Shown here in pieces: positions 1 to 7,048 of a stretch of DNA of 15,492 nucleotides. The notes beneath the pieces were generated by a model. The model was given only the letters and a program-made list of their open reading frames with translations, searched no databases and was not told the DNA's origin. A program made the position numbers and the translations under genes. Source of the stretch: CAZDGV01 sp964505195. Lineage in GTDB: Bacteria > Bacteroidota > Bacteroidia > Chitinophagales > Chitinophagaceae. Positions within the stretch are counted from its first letter, which is position 1; the number at the start of each line of letters is the position of its first letter. The stretch is from the NCBI GenBank assembly GCA_964505195.1, contig CAZDGV010000034.1, positions 1 through 15,492 on the forward strand, written 5' to 3'.

Positions 1-1367
1 TTTTCAAGCAAATCATAATTGATTTTATCCGGCGTATCTGTGGGCTTATGATAGTCTTTGTGGATGCCATCGAAGAAGAAAATGATGGGCACTCCTTTTT
101 TTGCAAAATTGTAATGATCGCTGCGATAATACAATCGCTGCGGGTCTTTTGGATCATTGTACTTGCGGTCCGTAATAATGTTGATATACAACTTATTAAT
201 TGAATCCAACATGGGTTTTAAATCTGAGCTGAGCTTATCATCACCTATCACATAAACATGATTGTTGCTGTCGATGCTTTTCAAGTTATCATCTTTCCGG
301 CCAATCATGTCAATATTCAAATTCAAGGTGGTTTTTTCCAGTGGATATACCGGATATCTTGAATAATAATCACTTCCCCATAATCCTTTTTCTTCCCCAC
401 TTACTGTCATAAACAACATGCTGCGACGTGGTCCCTTTCCTTCGGCTTTTGCCTTTGCAAAAGCTTCTGCCAGCTCCAGCACGCCAACGGTTCCGCTTCC
501 GTCATCATCTGCACCGGGGTGAAGCTTGCCGTTAATGATGCCCACATGATCGTAATGTGCAGTGATCACTACCCATTCATCTTTCAGATCGGTTCCTTCT
601 ACTACTGCCAGAATATTAGATGCCTGTAAAACCTCCTGCTGTTTGTTGAAATATACCATCACATCACGAGCATAGGTTTTGGTAGTAAGCGACTGATTCC
701 TAGCATTGGCATAATCATCTCCTAGTATGGCAGCAGCCATGGTTTCTGAAATGCGCACTACATTGGCACCAACGCGTGGCCTGAAAATATTATAATACAT
801 TCTTCCGCTACGCGAAACAGGTAATTTTTCAATGCCCGCCTGTGCAATCATGATGACAGCAGGATACATTCCTTGCAGCTTTTGCAAATCGCGCATATTG
901 GGCACCTGTGCATCTTTTGCGATATACAATACAGCGCGGCCACGAATATCTGTAACGGTATCACCTTGCTGTAAATAAACTACTTCGCTAAAAAACTGAC
1001 GCGTGTTACTTACACTGTTTAATGCAATATTGAAGTCTGCTCCAAAACGAAACGACTGCTCGCCAATCATCATCGCAGCATCAAGGAGCGTGTCCTTATA
1101 CAACGGATACATTTGCTCCTGACTTCCTTTGTTGCCCGGTTGCAATCCCGCATCAGAAAATTGCTGTTTCAAATATGCTGCGGCTTTGCGTTGTCCAGGC
1201 ATGCCGGTTTCGCGTCCTTCCATCGCCGGATCCGCAATAATATAGAGATGGCGGCTCAGGTCAGCTGCCGTAATGGTAGCAGCATATTTTTCAGCCGTTT
1301 TATTCTTTTTCTGTGCTGCAACACTCATGGTGGTGCAGATGAAGAGCAGGGAAATCAGATATTTCAT
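1..1367 (-). CDS. Secreted M28-family zinc metallopeptidase (3' end beyond window)
   Basis: The frame is open from the ATG at 1365-1367 to the window edge, about 455 codons with no stop, so the C-terminus is missing. A hydrophobic N-terminus (MKYLISLLFICTTMSVAAQ) looks like a Sec signal peptide, implying export. The M28 aminopeptidase zinc-site signatures are in order: TAHYDH with H271, GADDDGSG around D287-D289, GEEKG with E325/E326 (catalytic base and ligand), DMIGR with D353, and the late ligand H440 in KDYHKPTDTPDK. Residues roughly 150-250 between signal and catalytic domain fit a PA-like insert, which I infer from position only. The family are co-catalytic di-zinc exopeptidases releasing N-terminal residues; the substrate cannot be read from sequence. 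It is the last gene of the minus-strand run, 58 bases after rpiB. Confidence in family is high. Confidence 0.93.
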   Translation of the reverse strand, partial: MKYLISLLFICTTMSVAAQKKNKTAEKYAATITAADLSRHLYIIADPAMEGRETGMPGQRKAAAYLKQQFSDAGLQPGNKGSQEQMYPLYKDTLLDAAMMIGEQSFRFGADFNIALNSVSNTRQFFSEVVYLQQGDTVTDIRGRAVLYIAKDAQVPNMRDLQKLQGMYPAVIMIAQAGIEKLPVSRSGRMYYNIFRPRVGANVVRISETMAAAILGDDYANARNQSLTTKTYARDVMVYFNKQQEVLQASNILAVVEGTDLKDEWVVITAHYDHVGIINGKLHPGADDDGSGTVGVLELAEAFAKAKAEGKGPRRSMLFMTVSGEEKGLWGSDYYSRYPVYPLEKTTLNLNIDMIGRKDDNLKSIDSNNHVYVIGDDKLSSDLKPMLDSINKLYINIITDRKYNDPKDPQRLYYRSDHYNFAKKGVPIIFFFDGIHKDYHKPTDTPDKINYDLLE

Positions 1368-1425
1368 GTACAAATTTTATAGGGAAAGATAGGAAGAAAA
1401 TGAGCTTGTTGCCGAATGTATTGGC

Positions 1426-1881
1426 TTAGCTGCAGCGAATTTTATTTACTCTTTTTTCATGCCGTCCACCTTCAAAGGGTGTTTCAATAAACAGCTGAAC
1501 CATTCTGTCAGCATCGCCTTCGCGCACAAAACGGGCTGGAATGCAAATAATATTGGCGTTATTATGTTGTCGAGCCAGCATGGCGAGTTCTTCACCCCAA
1601 CAAATTGCCGCGCGCACTCCCTGATGTTTGTTGGCGGTAATGGCAACACCATTGGCGCTTCCGCATATAAGTATTCCAAAAGGAGCTTCTCCCTTTTCAA
1701 CTGCATCGGCAACCGGATGTGCATAGTCGGGATAATCAGTACTTTCAGCCGAATGGGTACCAAAATCTTTGAATGGCAAACCCTTGCCTTCCAGATAGGA
1801 AATAACATCTTCTTTTAGTTCAAAACCTGCATGGTCGCTACCAACTGCTATGGGCTTGGAAAGATCGAAGGGAGACTGCAT
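1426..1881 (-). CDS. rpiB: Ribose-5-phosphate isomerase B
   Basis: This 151-residue protein is full length for the RpiB/LacAB sugar-phosphate isomerase family, which interconverts ribose 5-phosphate and ribulose 5-phosphate in the cytosolic pentose phosphate pathway. Seen in sequence: the GSDHAG loop (D16, H17), the DYPDYA segment (49-54), the CGSANG active-site loop with C73 as the expected catalytic base and N77, then ANKHQGVRA and HNNANIICIPAR. The loop reads CGSANG where many family members have CGTGIG; in the family this position varies, so I do not treat it as inactivating. It follows tatC with a 94-base gap that contains its own TAnnTTTG box, so it is probably transcribed at least partly on its own. 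The start ATG is the only good one before the conserved strand. Confidence 0.95.
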   Translation of the reverse strand: MQSPFDLSKPIAVGSDHAGFELKEDVISYLEGKGLPFKDFGTHSAESTDYPDYAHPVADAVEKGEAPFGILICGSANGVAITANKHQGVRAAICWGEELAMLARQHNNANIICIPARFVREGDADRMVQLFIETPFEGGRHEKRVNKIRCS

Positions 1882-1895
1882 AATTTTAATTTTTC

Positions 1896-1903
1896 CAAAG
1901 GTA
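1896..1903 (-). promoter_or_regulatory. Bacteroidota -7 box upstream of rpiB
   Basis: Read on the minus strand the sequence is TACCTTTG, an exact match to the TAnnTTTG consensus. It lies 14 bases before the rpiB ATG. No clear TTG element sits 19-21 bases further upstream, so only the -7 element is claimed. Function is inferred from motif and position. Confidence 0.5.
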
Positions 1904-1975
1904 GGAATGAAGCAGCATGAAAGGAATGATTGATCGGGCTACAAATAAAAAAGCGCTGAAAAGAAAAAATGAGGG

Positions 1976-2857
1976 TTAGTCCCACTCTTTTGCCACGGCA
2001 CTTTGTCGCCTGCGTTCTGAGCGCGCAGAGAGCGTAATACTCATTTCATATAGCAAATAAAGCGGCATGCTCACCAGCGCCAAACTAAAAGGGTCGGTGC
2101 TGGGGGTGATAATAGCTGCCAATATCACAATAACCACAAAAGCATATTTACGAATATCGCGCAGGGTTTGCGTACTTAGAATGCCAACCTTGGTAAGCAA
2201 CATCAGTACAAATGGCAACTGAAACAGCAACCCGATGCCTACAGTTAGATACATAAGATTTTCAATATAATCAGATAGCGTAGGGCGTATTTCAATGAGC
2301 GGACTCAATTTATAATTCGCATAAAAATTCACCATAAACGGCGTAAGCACAAAATAACCGAAAGCAACACCCAGAAAAAACAAAACTGAAATCCACACAA
2401 TGGCGCCATTGGTGCCTTTCAGTTCTTTTGGGTGAAGTGCCGGTTTTACAAAACGCCACAATTCCCAAAAAATGTAGGGGAATGCAATGATAAAACCACC
2501 TGCAAAGGCAATGGTGAAGGTAGCAAGGAACTGCTCCGTCATGGCGGTACTCTGAAAGCTGATTTGAAAATCAGTAAGACAAAGCACGTCTGATAGTCCG
2601 ATTTTAGCGCCTAACCAGCAAAGCCACTGGTACGTGACAAAATCTTTATGCGCCGGACCCATAAATATCTGATCAACCACATAGGAGGCGTTGGAAAAAA
2701 TGAGTATCGCTCCGACCAATACGGCCAGTACGGAACGAATGATATGCCAGCGAAGCTCTTCCAGGTGGTCGATGAATGTCATCTCCGCCTGAGGATTTAC
2801 CGGTTTGTTTCTCAATCTTTCAAATAAATTGCGACGCTCTTTGCTTTTTTCAGCCAC
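1976..2857 (-). CDS. tatC: Sec-independent (twin-arginine) protein translocase subunit TatC
   Basis: The 293-residue product is an inner-membrane protein with about six hydrophobic segments (roughly 37-57, 107-131, 151-175, 200-222, 236-250, 255-275). TatC is the core receptor for twin-arginine signal peptides of folded exported proteins. Signatures seen: MTFIDHLEELR near the N-terminus (E33/E34), FPYIFWELWRFVKPALHPKE (E145 at the position equivalent to E. coli E103, by motif) and TPSTDPFS before the last helix. The start is a GTG at 2855-2857. A charged 25-residue tail precedes the conserved core, a little longer than in E. coli. No tatA or tatB lies in the window. The gene follows the CNNM/CBS gene by 62 bases and has its own -7 box. 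Family assignment is secure. Confidence 0.95.
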   Translation of the reverse strand: MAEKSKERRNLFERLRNKPVNPQAEMTFIDHLEELRWHIIRSVLAVLVGAILIFSNASYVVDQIFMGPAHKDFVTYQWLCWLGAKIGLSDVLCLTDFQISFQSTAMTEQFLATFTIAFAGGFIIAFPYIFWELWRFVKPALHPKELKGTNGAIVWISVLFFLGVAFGYFVLTPFMVNFYANYKLSPLIEIRPTLSDYIENLMYLTVGIGLLFQLPFVLMLLTKVGILSTQTLRDIRKYAFVVIVILAAIITPSTDPFSLALVSMPLYLLYEMSITLSARSERRRQSAVAKEWD

Positions 2858-2874
2858 TGCTTGGGTTTAAAGCG

Positions 2875-2882
2875 CAAAAATA
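2875..2882 (-). promoter_or_regulatory. Bacteroidota -7 box upstream of tatC
   Basis: On the minus strand the sequence is TATTTTTG, matching TAnnTTTG, 17 bases before the tatC GTG start. No convincing -33 TTG was found at the right spacing. Because the gap to the upstream gene is only 62 bases, read-through from that gene is also possible. Confidence 0.4.
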
Positions 2883-2919
2883 AACGGATTTAAGGAGATC
2901 GGGTTCTTCAAGTTTGTAA

Positions 2920-4194
2920 TCAGAGCAGCAATTTCATTTTTACCGTTTCAATGCGGGTTTCATTGACATTCAGCACGTCAAATTCAAAATTCCCGATGAT
3001 AATGCGCTCCTTTGCTTTTGGTATAGTTTCATGATGCTCTACTATAAAGCCAGAGAGGGTTTCCGCCTCTGTTTCCGTAAAACGGAAATCATATTTCTCC
3101 TGCAGATAATCCAGCTCCAGTCGGCCGCTGAAGATGTATTCATTTTCGGCAATCTGTCGCTCAATAAATTCTTCCGTATCATACTCATCATGAATCTCTC
3201 CAAAAATTTCCTCTAACAAATCTTCCATCGTTACAATGCCGCTGGTACCACCAAATTCATCCACCACCCATGCCATGCTCTTACGCTGCCGCGTTAGCTG
3301 GTTAATAAGATCTGTAAGGCCCATACTTTCGGGCACGGCGGGTATGGTAATGAGTATCGAGCGCAATTCAGCGGGCTTATTGAAAAAATCCAGCTGGTGC
3401 ACGTAACCAACGATGTTGTCAATATTTTGATCGTAAACTACCAACTTACTGAGTCGGTTTTCAATCAGTTTTTGTCTGGCTTGCTCTACCGATAAGGTAA
3501 CATCAATACCAATGATTTCTTTTCGGGGCACCAAACACTCTCTCACTTTCACATTGGGGAGAGAAAGTGCATTTTCAAACAATTCAGTATTAAGATCCTG
3601 ATGATCTTCTCCATTTTCTCTTGCCTGCTGAAGAAAACTCTCAGGATCGATGCGGGTGAATGCCTCCTTACGTTCTTTGATGCGTATATCGAACAGATAT
3701 TTTAAAATCCACTCAGAGATTTGAACAAAGAACTGAGCAACCGGCGCAAATAAGCTATAAAAAAAATGTGCGATGCGTGCAAAAAATATCAACAAGCCAT
3801 TATTGTTAGCCCTAAAAATGGCTTTCATGATAAAAACAAAAAAGAGAACAATGAAAGTGGCAATGCTCACTTCTGTGAGTAGTCGTAAAAATCCGCGCTG
3901 TATGGGCTCGGGGGCCTTTACCCATAAGGGTTCCAGCGCTCGATTGATTAATAGCGCATAGACAATAAAACTGATTGTAAAACCCACCAAAGTAGTACCT
4001 AAAAAGCGGGCCGGATATTCCACAAAATGACTAAGAATGCGACCACTTGAAAACCCCTGTTTCTTTTTCAACTCAATCGACAACCTATTTGCAGTTAAAA
4101 AAGCAACCTCCAGCCCTGAAAAAAAAGCTGCGAGTATCAAGGCGGTAATTAATGCGGAAAAAATAATCCAGTCTATCATATACAATTCAATCAT
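2920..4194 (-). CDS. Hemolysin/CorC-like membrane protein: CNNM (DUF21), CBS pair, CorC_HlyC domain
   Basis: From the ATG at 4194 this is a 424-residue integral membrane protein. Order of domains: a DUF21/CNNM transmembrane region (about 8-180, beginning with an AFFSGLEVAF segment that carries the conserved small/acidic pattern), a CBS pair (about 220-335, with the diagnostic VVDEFGGTSGIVTMEDLLEE stretch), and a C-terminal CorC_HlyC domain (about 345-424). The family is linked to Mg2+/Co2+ transport or efflux; older databases call it hemolysin. The longer frame can be extended to 4224, but that would overlap gmk, which ends at 4209. A second ATG at 4179, giving MIDWII, is equally plausible. 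It sits immediately downstream of gmk and is probably cotranscribed. It could be called GldE-like, but no gliding genes are nearby, so no symbol is given. Confidence 0.88.
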   Translation of the reverse strand: MIELYMIDWIIFSALITALILAAFFSGLEVAFLTANRLSIELKKKQGFSSGRILSHFVEYPARFLGTTLVGFTISFIVYALLINRALEPLWVKAPEPIQRGFLRLLTEVSIATFIVLFFVFIMKAIFRANNNGLLIFFARIAHFFYSLFAPVAQFFVQISEWILKYLFDIRIKERKEAFTRIDPESFLQQARENGEDHQDLNTELFENALSLPNVKVRECLVPRKEIIGIDVTLSVEQARQKLIENRLSKLVVYDQNIDNIVGYVHQLDFFNKPAELRSILITIPAVPESMGLTDLINQLTRQRKSMAWVVDEFGGTSGIVTMEDLLEEIFGEIHDEYDTEEFIERQIAENEYIFSGRLELDYLQEKYDFRFTETEAETLSGFIVEHHETIPKAKERIIIGNFEFDVLNVNETRIETVKMKLLL

Positions 4195-4208
4195 TAAAGC
4201 TAAACATG

Positions 4209-4775
4209 TTATTCTTTTAACCACGCTCCCACCACTGCAGCTGCTGCCTCACAGGCATCATCCAGGTTTTGATTGATTACAATGCGATCAAAACGTGTTT
4301 TGAAAGATAGTTCATAACCTGCCTTATTCATCCGGTCTGCAATTGATGCTGGTGTTTCGGTGCCGCGGGCACGCAGTCGCTGCTCTAATATTTCCAATGA
4401 AGGCGGCTCAATAAACAAAGTGAGTGTTTGTTGCGGATATTGCGCTTTTACATGCAATGCGCCCTGAACATCTATATCTAATACGGGTACTTGCTGATGC
4501 GACCAAATGCGATCCAACTCAGACTTGAGGGTTCCGTAATATTTTCCCTCGTACACCATTTCCCATTCCAGAAAGGCGCCTTCTTCAATTTTTTGCTTAA
4601 AGTCATCCTCATGCATAAAATAATAATCCACTCCATCTTTTTCATTAACACGGGGCGCTCTTGTGGCAGCTGAAACGGAAAATGCAAGCTGCGGAAAGCG
4701 CTGCATTAAATGACGGGTAATGGAGGTTTTTCCCGCGCCGGAAGGTGCTGTAATGATTAAAAATTTCGGTTGCAT
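4209..4775 (-). CDS. gmk: Guanylate kinase
   Basis: The product converts GMP and ATP to GDP and ADP in purine nucleotide metabolism. From ATG 4775 it is 188 residues, the normal length. Seen: P-loop APSGAGKTS (10-18), the GMP-binding SAATRAPR segment followed by DGVDYYF, the YGT motif in the GMP site, DIDVQGA (Walker B-like), and the lid-region RLRARGTE. The frame extends upstream to 4847, but those 24 residues do not resemble family members and would place the start upstream of a perfect -7 box, so the start at 4775 is preferred. The CNNM/CBS gene follows with a 14-base gap, suggesting a two-gene transcript. Confidence 0.96.
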   Translation of the reverse strand: MQPKFLIITAPSGAGKTSITRHLMQRFPQLAFSVSAATRAPRVNEKDGVDYYFMHEDDFKQKIEEGAFLEWEMVYEGKYYGTLKSELDRIWSHQQVPVLDIDVQGALHVKAQYPQQTLTLFIEPPSLEILEQRLRARGTETPASIADRMNKAGYELSFKTRFDRIVINQNLDDACEAAAAVVGAWLKE

Positions 4776-4783
4776 GCAGAATG

Positions 4784-4791
4784 CAAAAGTA
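4784..4791 (-). promoter_or_regulatory. Bacteroidota -7 box immediately upstream of gmk
   Basis: On the minus strand the sequence is TACTTTTG, an exact TAnnTTTG match, ending only 8 bases before the gmk ATG at 4775. If used, transcription would begin a few bases before the start codon, giving a nearly leaderless message. It also argues against the longer reading frame starting at 4847. The -33 region has TTT rather than TTG at a 19-base spacing. Confidence 0.5.
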
Positions 4792-4874
4792 CGGATAAGT
4801 TGTTTGGCGTAAATGAGACATAGGTCATGGTAAAAAACCAAAACCAATATCAGTCTGCATGAGTAGCTTTTGAA

Positions 4875-5549
4875 TTAATGTTCCGAAACGGAAGAAAACA
4901 TCAGCTCGCGTACTTTTTCCTTATTTTCTTTTTCTTTTTTCAGGTCGAACATGGTCCCAAATATATGATCCCATAGGGTGCTGCTTACACCAAATCCCTT
5001 TGATTCATCTTTGTAGTGATGCAGATGATGATTGCGCCACAGTGGCTTCATCCATTTGAATGGAGGATTCCAGGCATGAATGGCAAAGTGCATACTGCCA
5101 TAAATAAGATACCCGAATAAAAAACCGGGAAAGAATACAAGTGCATTGCTGCCCATCCCAGCTTTGAAAAGAGAAAACAATACCCCTGCTATTAGCACAC
5201 TCGGTACCGGTGGCATAAAAAGCCGCTGCTTATCGCGCGGATACTCATGATGATTACCGTGTAAAATATAAATCAACCTTCTTCCAACATCACTTTCTGT
5301 TAAGTAATGAAATACAAATCGGTGCATGAGATATTCAAATAACGACCAGCTGATTATTCCTACAAAAAATAGAAGTAAAATGCGAGAAGTGGCCAGGCCA
5401 ATATATGTCGCACTGTAATAAAGCAGCGCCGCGATCAACGGCAGATACATAGCAGCGATCAACAACGGATGTGTTTTGGTGAGCATTTCAAGATAAGGAC
5501 TGCGGAAAATTCTTGCCTGCCCTTTGTTATACACTTTTTGAAACTTCAT
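4875..5549 (-). CDS. Fatty acid 2-hydroxylase-type protein (sterol desaturase superfamily)
   Basis: From ATG 5549 this is a 224-residue membrane protein of the diiron fatty acid hydroxylase superfamily. The histidine clusters are complete: EYLMHRFVFH (H76, H81), HGNHHEYPRDKQRLFMPP (H97, H100, H101), HFAIH (H154, H158) and RNHHLHHYKDESKGFG (H174, H175, H177, H178). The HGNHHxxPxDxxRLFMPP pattern is typical of FA2H/Scs7 enzymes that hydroxylate the alpha carbon of the N-acyl chain of sphingolipids. Unlike eukaryotic FA2H there is no N-terminal cytochrome b5 domain, so electrons must come from another partner. Two or more hydrophobic pairs flank the clusters. An earlier ATG at 5588 would add 13 residues; MKFQKVYNKGQ at 5549 looks like the natural start. 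It is 69 bases after the Mur ligase gene. A role in sphingolipid or hydroxy-acyl lipid synthesis is inferred. Confidence 0.88.
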   Translation of the reverse strand: MKFQKVYNKGQARIFRSPYLEMLTKTHPLLIAAMYLPLIAALLYYSATYIGLATSRILLLFFVGIISWSLFEYLMHRFVFHYLTESDVGRRLIYILHGNHHEYPRDKQRLFMPPVPSVLIAGVLFSLFKAGMGSNALVFFPGFLFGYLIYGSMHFAIHAWNPPFKWMKPLWRNHHLHHYKDESKGFGVSSTLWDHIFGTMFDLKKEKENKEKVRELMFSSVSEH

Positions 5550-5618
5550 GACAATAGAGGTTAAAGCAGCTAAAATAATGTGCTGCATACCGCATTGTCA
5601 ATGACTTGTTTCGATTTT

Positions 5619-7004
5619 TTATTGGCGGAGTTTTTCCCAGATGCCTTGTGCAAAGATTTCAAGTCCGGGATCGCGGGCGCCCATCAGCAGTAATACGCAG
5701 GGTCCGGAAAGATGTGGGCGCATTGCCTCGAGCAGCTGATTTCTGTCTGCAACAAAATAAGCACGCTTCCCCCTTTGCGCGATGCCTTCTACAAGATGAG
5801 CAGCTGAAATATCTTTTACGGTAGTGCCCCCCGCATAATAAATTTCACTCATCCAAATTTCATCTTCCTCACGCAACACCGATGCAATCTCATGGATGAA
5901 GTCGTGTTTTAAAAACCGGGTAGGCGCAAAGCCGTGCGGCTGAAACCAAGCAATTACCTTGGGAGCAATGGGCTGACAAGCTGCAATGGAAGCAGCACAT
6001 TTGGCGGGATTATGCGCATAATCATCAATTACCCAAAGGTCATCTTTCTTTCCAAGCAGCTGGTGTCTTCGATAAATACCAGCATAAGATGCAAGTGCAG
6101 CAGCAGAAGTGCCAAGCGAAACACCTATGCAGGCAGCCATTGTTGCTGCAGCCAGTGCATTTTCCATATTATGCTTACCTGCTGCATTCAGCGCAAAGGG
6201 TGTGCCGTTTATGTTAAAACGAATATGCATGCCTTCCTGATGAAAATCCGTAGCATGATATCCGCTGCTGTCGGCAGGATCAAGCGAGAAATCGTCTGCG
6301 GGATTTTTTGAAAGCTTCACCGTTAGCGGATGAGATCGATTCACTACAAAATGCGTGTGCGTATTTTGCTTAAACTGCTGAAATATCTTTATCAATTCAT
6401 CCACTTCTTTATGGTCTTTATCAATATTCAGCAGTATACTTGCTTCGGGCTCATACAATACAATTGAGCCATCGCTTTCATCGGCTTCAATCACCAGCCA
6501 ATCTCCCTTTCCCACCCAGGCGTTCCCGATTTTACCCTCGCGCATAATACGTACCAGTCCGGCTCCGCTAATAATACCGGGGTCTAGTCCAGCCTGCTGA
6601 AGGATATCAAAAAGCATCGCACTGGTCGTACTTTTTCCGGAAGTACCACCAACGGCAATAGTTTTTTTACTGCGTGCAATCATCGCCAGCAATGCAGATC
6701 GCTGCAGGATGGGAATACCCATAGTCCGCGCCTTCATCACTTCGGGAACGGTTTCTTCAACCGCAGCAGAAACGATCACCAAATCTGTGGCATTTGTAAT
6801 GCCTTCGCCGTTCTGTAAAAAACATTTGATGCCTTCCTGTTCCAGTTGCTGCTGAATTATATTGTTGCCTCCCGCAGTAAAATAGCGATCGCTACCGCTT
6901 ACTTCTTTACCAATACCCTGTAAATACTGTGCTAATGCACTCATGCCGGTTCCGGCGATGCCAATAAAAAAAGGCTTTTTGAAATCATGAATCGATTGTA
7001 TCAT
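5619..7004 (-). CDS. Mur ligase family protein, MurC-like paralogue
   Basis: This 461-residue protein has the three Mur ligase domains: an N-terminal Rossmann-like UDP-binding domain with GIAGTGMSALA (about 15-25), a central ATPase domain with P-loop GGTSGKSTT (119-127), EADESDGS (173-180) and AGKHNMENALAA, and a C-terminal domain with DDYAHNPAK (327-335) and FQPHGFAPTR. These ligases add an amino acid or peptide to UDP-MurNAc using ATP. Overall it is closest to MurC (UDP-MurNAc:L-alanine ligase), but several MurC signatures differ: GTSGKST for GTHGKTT and DYAHNP for DYGHHP. It stands alone, outside a division/cell-wall cluster. It may be a paralogue with another role such as muropeptide recycling (the Mpl reaction); substrate is uncertain. 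An alternative TTG start at 7013 falls inside the -7 box and is rejected. Confidence 0.85.
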   Translation of the reverse strand: MIQSIHDFKKPFFIGIAGTGMSALAQYLQGIGKEVSGSDRYFTAGGNNIIQQQLEQEGIKCFLQNGEGITNATDLVIVSAAVEETVPEVMKARTMGIPILQRSALLAMIARSKKTIAVGGTSGKSTTSAMLFDILQQAGLDPGIISGAGLVRIMREGKIGNAWVGKGDWLVIEADESDGSIVLYEPEASILLNIDKDHKEVDELIKIFQQFKQNTHTHFVVNRSHPLTVKLSKNPADDFSLDPADSSGYHATDFHQEGMHIRFNINGTPFALNAAGKHNMENALAAATMAACIGVSLGTSAAALASYAGIYRRHQLLGKKDDLWVIDDYAHNPAKCAASIAACQPIAPKVIAWFQPHGFAPTRFLKHDFIHEIASVLREEDEIWMSEIYYAGGTTVKDISAAHLVEGIAQRGKRAYFVADRNQLLEAMRPHLSGPCVLLLMGARDPGLEIFAQGIWEKLRQ

Positions 7005-7010
7005 CGGAAG

Positions 7011-7042
7011 CAAAAGTAAAACATCATGGAATGCTATGGCAA
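7011..7042 (-). promoter_or_regulatory. Bacteroidota promoter for the Mur ligase gene
   Basis: Minus-strand TTG (complement of 7040-7042), a 21-base spacer, then TACTTTTG (complement of 7011-7018), an exact TAnnTTTG box. It fits in the short gap after the GH9 stop codon. The box ends 6 bases before the ATG at 7004, so any message from it would have almost no 5' leader. Spacing and box match the Bacteroidota sigma factor consensus. Confidence 0.6.
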
Positions 7043-7048
7043 TTGCTA

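Noticed and set aside
1459..1818. A long plus-strand open frame opposite rpiB.
   Set aside because: It is antisense to a clearly conserved gene and its translation resembles no protein family; it is an overlap artefact of codon bias.
2920..4194. Naming the CNNM/CBS protein GldE (gliding motility).
   Set aside because: Domain order fits, but so do all CorC/HlyC-type proteins, and no gld genes are nearby.
5619..7004. Naming the Mur ligase mpl.
   Set aside because: The C-terminal motifs look MurC-like rather than Mpl-like (FQPH rather than FEPRS), so a specific symbol is not supported.
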